The notes below the pieces were generated by a model. That model searched no databases. It worked only from the letters and a program-made list of their open reading frames with translations, and was not told where the DNA came from. Below are positions 26,037 through 35,014 of a DNA stretch of 64,000 nucleotides, in pieces. Location of the stretch: assembly GCA_946405135.1 (NCBI GenBank), contig CAMJGD010000004.1, positions 1 to 64,000 on the forward strand, read 5' to 3'. Numbering within the stretch: the stretch's first letter is position 1; each line of letters opens with the position of its first letter. The DNA comes from an uncultured Clostridiaceae bacterium. GTDB lineage: Bacteria > Bacillota > Clostridia > Clostridiales > Clostridiaceae. The translations under genes were made by a program, and so were the position numbers.

Positions 26037-26885
26037 ATGGAAAACACATTAACAAGAGAAGAAAATTTCATAATAATTGATAATGATAAATGCCCCTGTG
26101 GCAGTGGAAAGCCTTATAAAGAATGTTGTAAAAAACATAATTATGAATATAACACTCTTGGTAAAAATTATGAAGGAAAAGAGATAATATTTAATCAGAG
26201 CTTAAACATGAAAATCTATGATGATATAGTTAATTATGCTATGGATAATATATTCAGTCTAAATGGACAACCTGTTTTAATGGTATCAAAGGCTTTGGAT
26301 ATGTTAAAAGAAATATATATAAAAGTAGATAAAGGCATAAATCAATTTTCACAGTATGCTCCTTGTAAAAAAGGATGTGGTTCTTGCTGCAGCCTATATC
26401 TTGAATGTACTGATATAGAAGCGGAACTTATAAGAAGATATATAAATGAAACGAGAACCCCTGAAGAAATAGATGCATTAAATAAAAAAGTAAAGATTAT
26501 GTTAGAAACTATTGCTACTACTGGTAGTCCTCATGTTTTACAAGAAAAAGAGCTTGACAAGCTTTATTTAAATTATGCATCTAAGAGAAAGTCTTGTATA
26601 TTTTTAAATGAAGATAAAAGCTGCAGTATATATGAAGTAAGACCTTTAAGCTGTAGAAAGTTTTTAGTATTTACTTCTGCGGAAAATTGCAGTTTAAAGG
26701 AGGAAATAGTGACACCTTCTCTTGCACCAGGAAATATAGGAAGATTAGCCGTGGATAACTTATCTATGGTAGTAGGCAAATATAAAAATCTGAACTATTT
26801 AGATGGACAAGACATGAAACCCATTATGAAAAGTCTAATTCAGTGGTTTAAAAATGGTTTTGATGATATAAGCAAAAATAAATGA
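26037..26885 (+). CDS. SEC-C motif and YkgJ-type cysteine-cluster protein
   Basis: The 282-residue cytosolic protein begins with a SEC-C zinc motif (CPCGSGKPYKECC, residues about 18-30). After a helical linker comes a YkgJ-like cysteine cluster: CKKGCGSCCSLYLECTDIEA near 109-128 and CIFLNEDKSCSIYEVRPLSCRKF near 185-208. SEC-C motifs bind zinc and mediate SecB-like or nucleic-acid contacts. YkgJ clusters are thought to bind Zn or Fe-S. The ATG follows AGGAGG by 6 nt. It is monocistronic with its own promoter and terminator. The biochemical role is unknown. Confidence 0.85.
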   Translation: MENTLTREENFIIIDNDKCPCGSGKPYKECCKKHNYEYNTLGKNYEGKEIIFNQSLNMKIYDDIVNYAMDNIFSLNGQPVLMVSKALDMLKEIYIKVDKGINQFSQYAPCKKGCGSCCSLYLECTDIEAELIRRYINETRTPEEIDALNKKVKIMLETIATTGSPHVLQEKELDKLYLNYASKRKSCIFLNEDKSCSIYEVRPLSCRKFLVFTSAENCSLKEEIVTPSLAPGNIGRLAVDNLSMVVGKYKNLNYLDGQDMKPIMKSLIQWFKNGFDDISKNK

Positions 26886-26896
26886 TTATTAATGAT

Positions 26897-26943
26897 AATT
26901 CACAATTAGGTTTAGAAATTAAGCTTGATTGTGAATTTTTTAA
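26897..26943 (+). terminator. Terminator after SEC-C/YkgJ gene
   Basis: AATTCACAAT (26897-26906) pairs with ATTGTGAATT (26928-26937), followed by a run of T. Confidence 0.85.
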
Positions 26944-27047
26944 TTTGTCTATTAATTAAATTTAAATAATAATTAATAATGTACAATTTTATATAAGTAT
27001 GTAATTAAATTATATAGATATTAGACTGAGAAAGGTGGCGTTTTAAA

Positions 27048-27806
27048 ATGACTCTAAACATTATAATAGGCAATGACAGTGAGATAACATTAAAGCGTAT
27101 GGAACAATATGTTAACAAATTTATTATGGGGAACAAACTAGATGCAAAAATATTACTAAGTACACAAAATACAGAGAAAGTTCTATATTATTCAAAAAAT
27201 CATTTTAGAGAGATAAATATTTATATATTAGATATAACCCATAGTGATGATACCAATATTATAGGAATGGCTAGGTTCATAAGGAAGAATGAACCTCATG
27301 CTTATATAATACTTATATCATCGTATATTCAGTACGCTTTTGCAACCTTTAAATATAAACTAAAAATATTTGATTTTTTAATAAAACCTGTATTATATGA
27401 AGATATAGAAGAAACTATGAAGGCTTTAATAGAAGATTATAATAGACTGAAGACTTGCAATTTACAATTAAAAGAAAAAAGTATAAAGGTTATGCATGAT
27501 TATAGAGAAAAAGAAATTCTATTAAATGAAATAATATATATAGAAGCCTTTGGACCTAAAATTGTAATTCATATGAAAGAAACTAGTATTGAAACTTATT
27601 ATAATATGAAAGAAATGGAGTCTACTTTATCAAAGATGTCAAAGAGTTTTTATAGGATACATAAATCCTATATTATAAACTTAAATCACATAAAAGGAAT
27701 TTATTTTAAGGAGAACACTATAATTATGAGTAATGGACATAAGTGTTATTTGTCTAGAAACAAAAAGAAGATATTTAAAAAAGAATTGGGATGCAAATCA
27801 TTATGA
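27048..27806 (+). CDS. LytTR-family response regulator (AgrA/LytR-like), divergent receiver
   Basis: The N-terminal receiver-like domain (about 1-125) keeps the phospho-Asp region IYILDITHSDD and the KPVLYED lysine, but the usual N-terminal acidic pair reads GNDSE. A LytTR DNA-binding domain occupies about 150-250 (NEIIYIEAFGPKIVIHM, FYRIHKSYIINLNHIKGI, MSNGHKCYLSRNKKK). LytTR regulators control exoprotein, competence or bacteriocin genes, often with a peptide-sensing kinase, and none is present here. The ATG follows AAAGGTGG. Downstream lie a 14-codon ORF and an MCP gene, separated by a short hairpin. Confidence 0.88.
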   Translation: MTLNIIIGNDSEITLKRMEQYVNKFIMGNKLDAKILLSTQNTEKVLYYSKNHFREINIYILDITHSDDTNIIGMARFIRKNEPHAYIILISSYIQYAFATFKYKLKIFDFLIKPVLYEDIEETMKALIEDYNRLKTCNLQLKEKSIKVMHDYREKEILLNEIIYIEAFGPKIVIHMKETSIETYYNMKEMESTLSKMSKSFYRIHKSYIINLNHIKGIYFKENTIIMSNGHKCYLSRNKKKIFKKELGCKSL

Positions 27807-27813
27807 TTAATAG

Positions 27814-27837
27814 TATATCATTTTGTGATATATTTTT
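27814..27837 (+). terminator. Terminator after LytTR gene
   Basis: TATATCA (27814-27820) pairs with TGATATA (27826-27832) followed by TTTTT. The stem is A/T-rich and therefore weak. Confidence 0.55.
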
Positions 27838-27946
27838 AATCATTAAATGATATATTATAACATCATATGATATAAAAATTACATTTTATAATATTATTGT
27901 GTAAATATATTATGTTATTTGTAATAATTATTTAGAGGGTACTTTA

Positions 27947-27991
27947 ATGAGATTTTTATTTAATTTAAAAAATGTATTATATTCAATCTAG
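27947..27991 (+). CDS. Possible 14-residue leader or signal peptide ORF
   Basis: ATG with AGAGGG about 7 nt upstream opens a 14-codon ORF ([14 protein letters not shown]) whose TAG is the first base triplet of the AGAGGGGG ribosome site of the following MCP gene. The peptide is amphipathic and hydrophobic. It may be a leader that couples translation of the MCP gene, a small secreted/membrane peptide, or chance. The good ribosome site and exact abutment are the reasons for listing it. Confidence 0.35.
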   Translation: MRFLFNLKNVLYSI

Positions 27992-28004
27992 AGGGGGAAA
28001 CATC

Positions 28005-29720
28005 ATGTTAAAAAAAATTAGAAACATGAAGATGGTTAATAGTATTATAATAATGATAATCATTTCCGTTGTTGGGTTAGCATCTGTAGGATTGATTGGA
28101 ATTTTTGATATGCGAGCAACTAAAAATAGTATGGACTATGTTTATAACAATAATTTAAAAACAATTTCTAAAACCGGTTCTATAAGAGCAAATTTTTTAA
28201 ATATAAGACTTAATGTAAGTAAGCTTAATGAAAAAAATTATAATGAAATTATAGAAAACATTGAAGGCTATAATTCTATCATAGGAAAATATTTGAAAGA
28301 CTTTGAAAATATTCATATTACTAATAAGGAAAAAGAAGATTTAGAGAAGTTTTCAAAAATTTATTATGAGTATATAAGTATTCTAAGAGAAAAAGCAAGT
28401 AAAATAAAAAGCGGTGAAAAAATTTCAGCTTCCGAACTAAATGAATTTGAAGTTTTAGGTGCGAATATAGAAACTTCATTAAAAGAAATGAGAGATATTA
28501 ATGATGATAATGCAGAAGAAATTAATATAAGAAATCAAAAAATTTATCATGGAAATTTAGTAGTATTTCTTATTATATTTGTTGTAATTATTTGTTTATT
28601 AATAGTAATATCCTTATTTGTAATAAAAACTGTTAAAAGCTCTACAAGAGAATTTATTGAGTCTTTAGATAAGGTATCAGAAGGTGATTTTACTCTAAAA
28701 CTTGCTGGAAACAGCAATAACGAATTTGGGTTAATGAAAAAATCTCTAAATAAAACCATAGAAAATGTATCAAATATGATAAATGTTGTTAAAGACAAGA
28801 CAGAAGGTATAGGATCTAACTCTGAAAGTTTATCTTCTGTGTCTGAAGAAATGTCTAGTTCCTCACAAAATGTAACTTTAGCTATACAAAATTCTACTGC
28901 GGCTATATCTTCACAAACAGAAGATTTACTTCAGATAAATAATTTGCTAGAGACTTTTGGGTATAAACTTGATAATATAGTTAATAAAGTAAAATCTGTT
29001 GAAGAAAAGTCTGAACATGTAAGTGAGATATCAAATAATAACAATGAAAACTTGGAAGCGCTTACTGAGTCTTTAAGAGAAATCATAATATCTTTCAAAG
29101 ATTTTGCCAAAAGAATTTCAGATTTTGGATCTAATATAAATAAGATAACTGAAATAACTGGATTTATAAACTCTATAGCAGATCAAACAAATCTTCTAGC
29201 TCTTAATGCTGCTATTGAAGCTGCAAGGGCTGGAGAAGCAGGAAAAGGATTTTCAGTGGTAGCAGAGGAAATAAGAAAACTAGCAGAACAGTCAAAATCT
29301 GCTTCAGAAAACATTACTTCATTAATAAATGGCATAGCAGGAGAAACTGAAACCATGGTGTCAAATAGCGGAACTATAAGCGAAGAATTAGATACGCAAG
29401 TTGAAGCCATAAGAAGTTCACTGCAAGCATTAAAAAATATAGTGGTAGAAATAAGAACTGTAATTACAGATGTAGGAGAAGTATATACGTCAGCTTCCAC
29501 TATTATAAAGGACAAGGATTATATATTATCAAAGATTGAGAGTAATTCTTCTGCTGCAGAAGAGATAAACGCAAATGCAGAAGAAATAGCGGCATCCTCA
29601 GAAGAAATGAATGCTGCTTCAGAAGAAGTAGCTGCTGCTTCTGAAACATTAAGTAATATGGTAAAAGACGTAATAGATGAAGTAGAAAAATTTAAATTAG
29701 GGGACAGTTCTCAAATTTAG
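28005..29720 (+). CDS. Methyl-accepting chemotaxis protein
   Basis: This 571-residue receptor has a transmembrane helix (about 12-34), an extracellular four-helix-bundle sensor (about 35-185), a second helix (about 187-209), HAMP (about 210-262) and a cytoplasmic signalling hairpin. The conserved tip is [43 protein letters not shown], given here only as the landmark [13 protein letters not shown] near 391-403. It passes ligand signals to CheW/CheA. The ATG follows AGAGGGGG. The last six residues (GDSSQI) are encoded by a GGGGACAGTTC repeat copy that supplies the reading frame up to the stop. It sits alone, away from other chemotaxis genes. Confidence 0.95.
   Translation: MLKKIRNMKMVNSIIIMIIISVVGLASVGLIGIFDMRATKNSMDYVYNNNLKTISKTGSIRANFLNIRLNVSKLNEKNYNEIIENIEGYNSIIGKYLKDFENIHITNKEKEDLEKFSKIYYEYISILREKASKIKSGEKISASELNEFEVLGANIETSLKEMRDINDDNAEEINIRNQKIYHGNLVVFLIIFVVIICLLIVISLFVIKTVKSSTREFIESLDKVSEGDFTLKLAGNSNNEFGLMKKSLNKTIENVSNMINVVKDKTEGIGSNSESLSSVSEEMSSSSQNVTLAIQNSTAAISSQTEDLLQINNLLETFGYKLDNIVNKVKSVEEKSEHVSEISNNNNENLEALTESLREIIISFKDFAKRISDFGSNINKITEITGFINSIADQTNLLALNAAIEAARAGEAGKGFSVVAEEIRKLAEQSKSASENITSLINGIAGETETMVSNSGTISEELDTQVEAIRSSLQALKNIVVEIRTVITDVGEVYTSASTIIKDKDYILSKIESNSSAAEEINANAEEIAASSEEMNAASEEVAAASETLSNMVKDVIDEVEKFKLGDSSQI
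29700..29719 (+). repeat. GGGACAGTTC half-repeat fused to MCP 3' end, copy 2
   Basis: GGGGACAGTTCTCAAATTTA is identical over 20 bases to the copy at 45088-45107 and shares GGGACAGTTCT with the full palindromes. It overlaps the last codons of the MCP gene. Confidence 0.75.
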
Positions 29721-29732
29721 GCATAAATTTAT

Positions 29733-29776
29733 AAAAAGTTTAGAGAATTCATCATAAAGAATTCTCTAAACTTTTT
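29733..29776. terminator. Bidirectional terminator, MCP and MFS genes
   Basis: The 18-bp perfect stem (AAAAAGTTTAGAGAATTC at 29733-29750 with its complement at 29759-29776) has an 8-nt loop and A/T tails on both sides. Its right arm reaches the stop codon of the convergent MFS gene. Confidence 0.9.
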
Positions 29777-30996
29777 TAGCTTAGGGCTTTACGACTTTTA
29801 TAGAAAAGCATCATTAAAGCTGCAGCAGAAATTGCCATTATTGCACCAAAATGAAAGGCGGCTGAGGAACTTATGTTATCATATAGTATTCCAGCTATAA
29901 GACTAGCTGGTAACAAAGTTATGCCTAGTACAGCATTGTATAAACCTAAAGCTGTACCTTTTTTGTCTTTATCTACTAGATCAGAAACCAGAGCTTTTTG
30001 TACACCGTCTGTAGCAGCACTGTATACTCCATATAGAGCAAATAAAAGTATTATGGTGGATTTTGCCGAAGTATTACCAAAGCCAAAATAGACTATGCCA
30101 TATACTATATAACCAAATATAATTAATTTTTCCCTTCCTATCTTATCAGACAATGCACCCATAGGTACTGCAAAAATTACGGATGTAGAATTAAATATCA
30201 TGTATACTAAAGGAATAAAAGCCACTTTTATTCCAACTTCTTCTGCCTTAACTATTAGCAAGGCATCAGTGGAATTGCCAAGAGTAAAGATTATAGCTAT
30301 AGCAAGAAATAGATAAAAATTTCTAGGAAGATCTTTAAAGTTTATTTTTCTAGGAAGACTTTCTTTAGATTTTTTAGTCTCTTTTATAAATAAAATTATG
30401 GTGGCTACTCCTAGTAAAGCAGGAATAGTAGCTATCAAAAATACTCTTTTATAGTTTTCTGGATAAGCTTTTAATATTCCAAAAGCTAAAAGTGGTCCTA
30501 GGATGGCTCCTGCATTATCCATGGCTTTATGAAAACCAAAGCCCTTTCCAGTAGACTTTGCAGAGGAAGAACCAGCTATAAGGCTATCTCTTGGGGCTGT
30601 TCGTACACCTTTTCCTGTCCTTTCTATAAATCTTAAAAATAATACCTGAATGGGTGAGACTACAAAAACATAAATAGGTGTTATTATAGCAGTAACAGCA
30701 TATCCAATTACCATAAAAGGCTTATTCTTACCAATTTTGTCACTCCACCATCCGGAAATCGCTTTAAGAAATGCAGAGGTGCTTTCTGCTATGCCTTCTA
30801 TAAGGGAAAGCTCGGTTTTAGAAGCACCTAGGGACATAAGAAATAAGGGCATTATAGAATATATCATTTTTACAGAGGTGTCTGTAAGAAAGCTGGTTAA
30901 CCCTGTAAAAAATATATTCCAGTTAAGACCTAAAACTTTTTTCTCTTTATTCAAATCTTCGTTGTTTTCTAAAGGCAGTATATTTTCACTGTTCAA
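29776..30996 (-). CDS. Major facilitator superfamily transporter
   Basis: This 406-residue permease has twelve predicted hydrophobic segments. The MFS loop signature is seen as GWWSDKIGKNKPFMVIGY (about 82-99) and its echo in the second half as GALSDKIGREKLIIFGY, with ERTGKGVRTAPRDSLIA after helix 4 as in a clade of putative drug/metabolite exporters. It is 9 bp downstream of the ChrB-like gene and therefore co-transcribed. In some bacteria ChrB-type proteins sit beside MFS proteins in predicted oxyanion or metal resistance, but substrate cannot be told here. Confidence 0.88.
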   Translation of the reverse strand: MNSENILPLENNEDLNKEKKVLGLNWNIFFTGLTSFLTDTSVKMIYSIMPLFLMSLGASKTELSLIEGIAESTSAFLKAISGWWSDKIGKNKPFMVIGYAVTAIITPIYVFVVSPIQVLFLRFIERTGKGVRTAPRDSLIAGSSSAKSTGKGFGFHKAMDNAGAILGPLLAFGILKAYPENYKRVFLIATIPALLGVATIILFIKETKKSKESLPRKINFKDLPRNFYLFLAIAIIFTLGNSTDALLIVKAEEVGIKVAFIPLVYMIFNSTSVIFAVPMGALSDKIGREKLIIFGYIVYGIVYFGFGNTSAKSTIILLFALYGVYSAATDGVQKALVSDLVDKDKKGTALGLYNAVLGITLLPASLIAGILYDNISSSAAFHFGAIMAISAAALMMLFYKSRKALS

Positions 30997-31005
30997 GATT
31001 CCACC

Positions 31006-31545
31006 TCATTCTACATTATTATTTTTATATACATTTTGAGTAAATTCATCTAGTTCTTTTTCGCATTTCTTAATTTCAATTTGAGCCTCTTTTCCTTTTG
31101 TACAGCAAAAGTAATCTCTATTTTTAATTTTTTTATACCAGTTTTTAAGTTTATTTAGTTCCTCTTCATTTTCTTCTATTTCTAAAAAAGTAAAGTTTAT
31201 TTTTTCTGTCTCTGATTTAAGTTCCTCATGAAATTTTACACAATATTCAAGCAATTCTTCATACTCAGCACCTCTTTCTTCATTGAATTTTTCTATGATT
31301 TCTTTTTCTCCATAATTAAAATTTCCCTGAAGTATAAATATATTTCCTCCATCCCTTTCAATGGAATCTTTTATAGAACCAATTTCAGATTCTACTTTTC
31401 CAAAATCAGGAATAAGCCAGAGAGATTGCTGAATATTAAGAGCACCTATTTTTTTCATAGCTCTCCAGGCTGAGACTCTTATTCTTGAAGGACTTGAAGG
31501 AAGATTATAAAAAATAAAAGTATACTTATTAGATATATGTAACAT
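31006..31545 (-). CDS. ChrB N-terminal-domain-like protein
   Basis: The N-terminal part (FIFYNLPSSPSRIRVSAWRAMKKIGALNIQQSLWLIPD, residues about 10-47, cited only as landmark) matches the ChrB N-terminal domain. The rest is a charged coiled-coil-like helix (EEYEELLEYCVKF, EKINFTFLEIEENEEELNKL) with CC near 151. ChrB is a chromate-responsive regulator in proteobacteria; here the catalytic-like C-terminal domain is absent. The start is uncertain: the ATG at 31545 touches AAAGGAG, and longer upstream frames would lie ahead of the predicted transcription start. It heads a two-gene operon with the MFS transporter. Confidence 0.75.
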   Translation of the reverse strand: MLHISNKYTFIFYNLPSSPSRIRVSAWRAMKKIGALNIQQSLWLIPDFGKVESEIGSIKDSIERDGGNIFILQGNFNYGEKEIIEKFNEERGAEYEELLEYCVKFHEELKSETEKINFTFLEIEENEEELNKLKNWYKKIKNRDYFCCTKGKEAQIEIKKCEKELDEFTQNVYKNNNVE

Positions 31546-31554
31546 CTCCTTTTG

Positions 31555-31602
31555 TGTAACACATGTTACAATTATTATATATCTCATTAATTGTAAATTC
31601 AA
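31555..31602 (-). promoter_or_regulatory. Promoter and candidate operator of chrB-like/MFS operon
   Basis: On the minus strand TTGAAT (31602-31597) and TATAAT (31579-31574) are 17 bp apart. Just downstream, where transcription should begin, lies TGTAACA-CA-TGTTACA (31555-31570), an inverted repeat with 7-bp arms, a likely repressor site. Confidence 0.65.
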
Positions 31603-31740
31603 TATAAAGATTATAGGATGTTATTAAAAAGTGTTAAACAAATTAAATGTATTAAAATAGTGAAAAGTCATAATAAAGGGGAAAATAAGTCAATAAATTA
31701 TTAACATTATGAATAAACCATTAAAGAATAGTTACAAGCC

Positions 31741-31862
31741 TTGACATAGTAAACCATTGGTATAAAATGAAGATGATGGTACCGATAATTTTAGTTAAAT
31801 GTGGATGAGCTTCTCCTGATTTTAATGCTGTGCATTTCTAATTAGTGAAGGAAGCTTTTTTA
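31741..31862 (+). promoter_or_regulatory. Promoter and leader with terminator upstream of L25 gene
   Basis: TTGACA (31741-31746) with TAAAAT (31763-31768) at 16 bp could start a transcript that meets AGCTTC (31808-31813) / GAAGCT (31851-31856) and a seven-T run. This would give a short RNA of about 90 nt or an attenuator about 110 bp before the L25 start. No known family was recognised. Confidence 0.4.
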
Positions 31863-31972
31863 TTATATTTTTAACATTATAGTAGACTGGCATATATTGT
31901 ATTTAATATTAAGCTATATAAGATAATTAAATAAATTTATTTATGCATTTAATGGGAAAGGGGTAGATTTTA

Positions 31973-32569
31973 ATGAAAAGTAATTTTATAAAAGCTGTAG
32001 AGAGAAACTCAAAGGCTAAATCTATAAGAAAGCAAGGATTTGTTCCTGGAGTTATATATGGAGAAGGTGAAGACACAGTTGTTGTAAAGTTTGAAAGCAT
32101 TAGGTTAAGTAAGCTTCTTAAAGATAATACTAAATCATCTAAAATACAGGTTAAGTTAGGTGACGAAACAAAGCAGTGTATTGTGAAAGAAGTACAAAAA
32201 GACCCTGCTACAGGAGATATACTTCATATAGACATGCAGTCTATAAGAAAGGACGAGAGCATTAAAATTAAAGTGCCTGTAGTTTTTAATGGTAGAGGAA
32301 TGCTTGAAAGCAAGAATCTACTATTGGAAAATCAGTTACCTGAAATAGAATTAAGTGGTATAGTAGGTTTAATGCCTGAAAATATAGAGATTGATGTTAG
32401 TGATAAAGATTTTGGAGATAAAATATTTGTTAAAGATATTCAAGTGCCAGAAGGTTTAAATGTATTGCATGAAGAGGATGAGCTAGTTGCTGTAATTAGC
32501 GCATTAAAGCAGATACCACAAAGTGAAGTAGAGACTGAAGAGGAAACTGTATCTGAAGAAATTAATTAG
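31973..32569 (+). CDS. rplY: 50S ribosomal protein L25 / general stress protein Ctc
   Basis: The 198-residue protein has the L25 N-terminal 5S-rRNA-binding domain (residues about 5-90, SKAKSIRKQGFVPGVIYGEG and VKEVQKDPATGDILHIDMQ) and the beta-rich TL5/Ctc C-terminal domain (about 95-180). An acidic tail (EVETEEETVSEE) ends it. This is the Ctc type found in Firmicutes, which associates with the ribosome under stress. It is monocistronic, with AAAGGGG before the ATG and a strong terminator after the stop. Confidence 0.95.
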   Translation: MKSNFIKAVERNSKAKSIRKQGFVPGVIYGEGEDTVVVKFESIRLSKLLKDNTKSSKIQVKLGDETKQCIVKEVQKDPATGDILHIDMQSIRKDESIKIKVPVVFNGRGMLESKNLLLENQLPEIELSGIVGLMPENIEIDVSDKDFGDKIFVKDIQVPEGLNVLHEEDELVAVISALKQIPQSEVETEEETVSEEIN

Positions 32570-32626
32570 TCTTAAAATACAGCAATTCGTGTTAATATGG
32601 ATATTAAGTAGCATAGAGTTTAAATT

Positions 32627-32664
32627 AAGCTATCTGAATAATTTATTTTTCAGATAGCTTTTTA
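32627..32664 (+). terminator. Terminator after L25 gene
   Basis: AAGCTATCTGAA (32627-32638) pairs with TTCAGATAGCTT (32649-32660), followed by TTTTATAT. Confidence 0.88.
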
Positions 32665-32782
32665 TATTTAAGATTAATATACTTATATACCATATTTTAA
32701 TAAAATATATTGTGTAATGGGGCATCTAACTTTATAATAAACTATGTGACACATATTAAATTAAAAGAGAAGTGATAAGACT

Positions 32783-34876
32783 ATGGTTAAAAAGATATTT
32801 AACATAGGTAATAATCCTATAGATAATAAAGAAAAAATTTCAAAATTAAAGAATATAGATTCAATAATAAATAAAGAGTTACATTCTAAAAATGCCGCTA
32901 TAAAGATTACGTTTATATATGTAGCGGTAGCAGGATTATGGGTTACATTTTCTGACAATATCATTAAACTATATACTGGGAATGCAAAGACTGCTTTTGA
33001 AATACAAATGCTTAAAGGTTGGATTTATGTGTTTCTTACAGGTATATTGTTATTTATATTGATAAATAGAAATTTGAAAGAGGTACAATTTTGGACTAAA
33101 GAGCTTATTAATGTGTATTCAGAATTAGAAGCTGCTTATGAAGAATTAACTGCCACAGAGGAAGAGTTGAGAGCTCAATATGATGAACTTCAAAGCAATG
33201 AAGAAATTATTAGAAAAAGTGAAGAAAGATATAGACTTGCTATAGACGGCGTAAATGATGTTATATGGGAATGGAATTTAGAGACTAATGAATTTTTCAT
33301 ATCTGACAAGATGGAAGATATAGTTGGTGGGAAATTGGAAAATCCTTTAAATATAAGAAAAACTTTTAATGAATTAGTTCATCCAAATGATAAAAATTTT
33401 GCTATAAAAGCTATGAGGTCTTATATTGATGGTAAGAGTGATCTTTATCAAGAAGAGTTCAGAATAAAATGTTTAGATGGTAGTTACAAGTGGATATATA
33501 ACCGAGGAAAAGGACTTAAAAATTTTGAAGGAAAATTTATATTGTTATCCGGTTCTTTAACAGATATAACTCAAAAGAAGAATAATGAAGAGAAAATAAT
33601 ATACCTAGCCTATTATGATACTCTTACAGGGCTTCCCAATAGAAGCTTTTTAATGGAGAAGTTAGTTTCTGTTTTGAATTCAGAGGATCCAAAAGGTGGA
33701 CTTATATTTCTTGACCTAGATGATTTCAAAAAAATAAATGATACCATAGGACATAATATGGGAGATGAAGTTTTAAAAGTAGTTTCTAAAAAGTTAGTAA
33801 ATTTTGCTGATGAAAATATGACTGTATCCAGAATGTCTGGAGATGAATTTATTATTCTTGTTTCTGGTGTAAGTGATGAAGTAAAAATGGGTAAGTTAGC
33901 TAGTGACATTTTAAATATATTTGACAAACCTTTTGATGTGAGGGATAGTAAATTAGATTTAAGTGCTAGTTTGGGGCTAACCTTGTTTCCACAGGATGGA
34001 ACTGATGGATATAAGCTTCTTCAACACAGTGACGCAGCTATGTATTCAGCAAAGCAAAAGGGTAAAAATAGGTATGTATTTTTTGACAGGTCAATTACAG
34101 ATGATATAAAAAGAAGGGCAGATATAGAAAGGGAATTGAGAATTGCTATCCAAAATAATGAGTTAGAAGTATTCTTTCAGCCTCAAGTATTTGTTAAATC
34201 AGGGAATATAAAGTCTTTAGAATCTCTTTTAAGGTGGAACAATAAGAAACTTGGTCAAGTTTCTCCAGTAGAATTCATACCTATAGCAGAAGATACGGGA
34301 CTTATAAATACCATAGGAGAATTTGTATTAAAAGAGGTATGCAGGTACAATCAAAAATGGAAGAAAAAAGGATATAGTTATGACAGGATTTCTGTGAATG
34401 TATCTACAGTACAGCTTGAGGATCCTCATTTTATAAATAATTTGTTAAATATTTGTAGGAAAGAAGGTATAAATCCAGAATCTATAGAATTGGAAATAAC
34501 GGAAAATGTATTGATAAATGATATAAATAATAAGCTTGAACTATTTAAAAAGTTAAGGAACTTAGGATTTAAAATAGCTTTAGATGATTTTGGTACAGGA
34601 TATTCATCCTTGAATTATTTAAGGGTGCTGCCTATAAATACTTTAAAAATAGATAAAAAATTTACAGATAATATCTGCAATAGCGAATCAGATAAGTTCA
34701 TAATGGAATGTATGATAAATCTAGCTCATAGTATGGATATTAAAGTAGTGGTAGAGGGAGTAGAGGATGCTCATCAGGTAGTTTTATTGAAGGAAATGAA
34801 CTGTGACATTATACAGGGATACTATTATTATAAGCCTTTACCTTCAGAAAAAATCGAAAGGCTATTATGTATATAA
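32783..34876 (+). CDS. Membrane PAS-GGDEF-EAL cyclic-di-GMP protein
   Basis: This 697-residue protein has two transmembrane helices (about 38-58 and 72-95), a coiled-coil stretch (LEAAYEELTATEEELRAQYDEL), a PAS/PAC domain (about 145-268), GGDEF (about 275-435) and EAL (about 440-690). The GGDEF signature reads SGDEF, and there is no inhibitory RxxD just before it. The EAL site keeps the key acidic residues (ITEN, DDFGTGYSS, VVEGVE, QGY), with ESLL at the first position where EALL is usual. It may be mainly a phosphodiesterase with a weak or regulatory cyclase domain; this is inference. It is monocistronic. Confidence 0.92.
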   Translation: MVKKIFNIGNNPIDNKEKISKLKNIDSIINKELHSKNAAIKITFIYVAVAGLWVTFSDNIIKLYTGNAKTAFEIQMLKGWIYVFLTGILLFILINRNLKEVQFWTKELINVYSELEAAYEELTATEEELRAQYDELQSNEEIIRKSEERYRLAIDGVNDVIWEWNLETNEFFISDKMEDIVGGKLENPLNIRKTFNELVHPNDKNFAIKAMRSYIDGKSDLYQEEFRIKCLDGSYKWIYNRGKGLKNFEGKFILLSGSLTDITQKKNNEEKIIYLAYYDTLTGLPNRSFLMEKLVSVLNSEDPKGGLIFLDLDDFKKINDTIGHNMGDEVLKVVSKKLVNFADENMTVSRMSGDEFIILVSGVSDEVKMGKLASDILNIFDKPFDVRDSKLDLSASLGLTLFPQDGTDGYKLLQHSDAAMYSAKQKGKNRYVFFDRSITDDIKRRADIERELRIAIQNNELEVFFQPQVFVKSGNIKSLESLLRWNNKKLGQVSPVEFIPIAEDTGLINTIGEFVLKEVCRYNQKWKKKGYSYDRISVNVSTVQLEDPHFINNLLNICRKEGINPESIELEITENVLINDINNKLELFKKLRNLGFKIALDDFGTGYSSLNYLRVLPINTLKIDKKFTDNICNSESDKFIMECMINLAHSMDIKVVVEGVEDAHQVVLLKEMNCDIIQGYYYYKPLPSEKIERLLCI

Positions 34877-34921
34877 TGATTATTGCAATCTTTATATATT
34901 ACATTTTGTTTACTAAAAATA

Positions 34922-34975
34922 AAGTAGCAAAGCTTGTACTAAATTTATTGTACAGTGCAAGCTTTGCTATTTATT
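34922..34975. terminator. Bidirectional terminator
   Basis: AAAGTAGCAAAGCTTG and CAAGCTTTGCTATTT pair, extended by TGTAC/GTACA in the loop. It lies between the convergent GGDEF-EAL and LysM hydrolase genes. Confidence 0.85.
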
Positions 34976-35014
34976 ATAATTTTATGAAGGGAATATATCT
35001 GCTAATTGAAAAAA

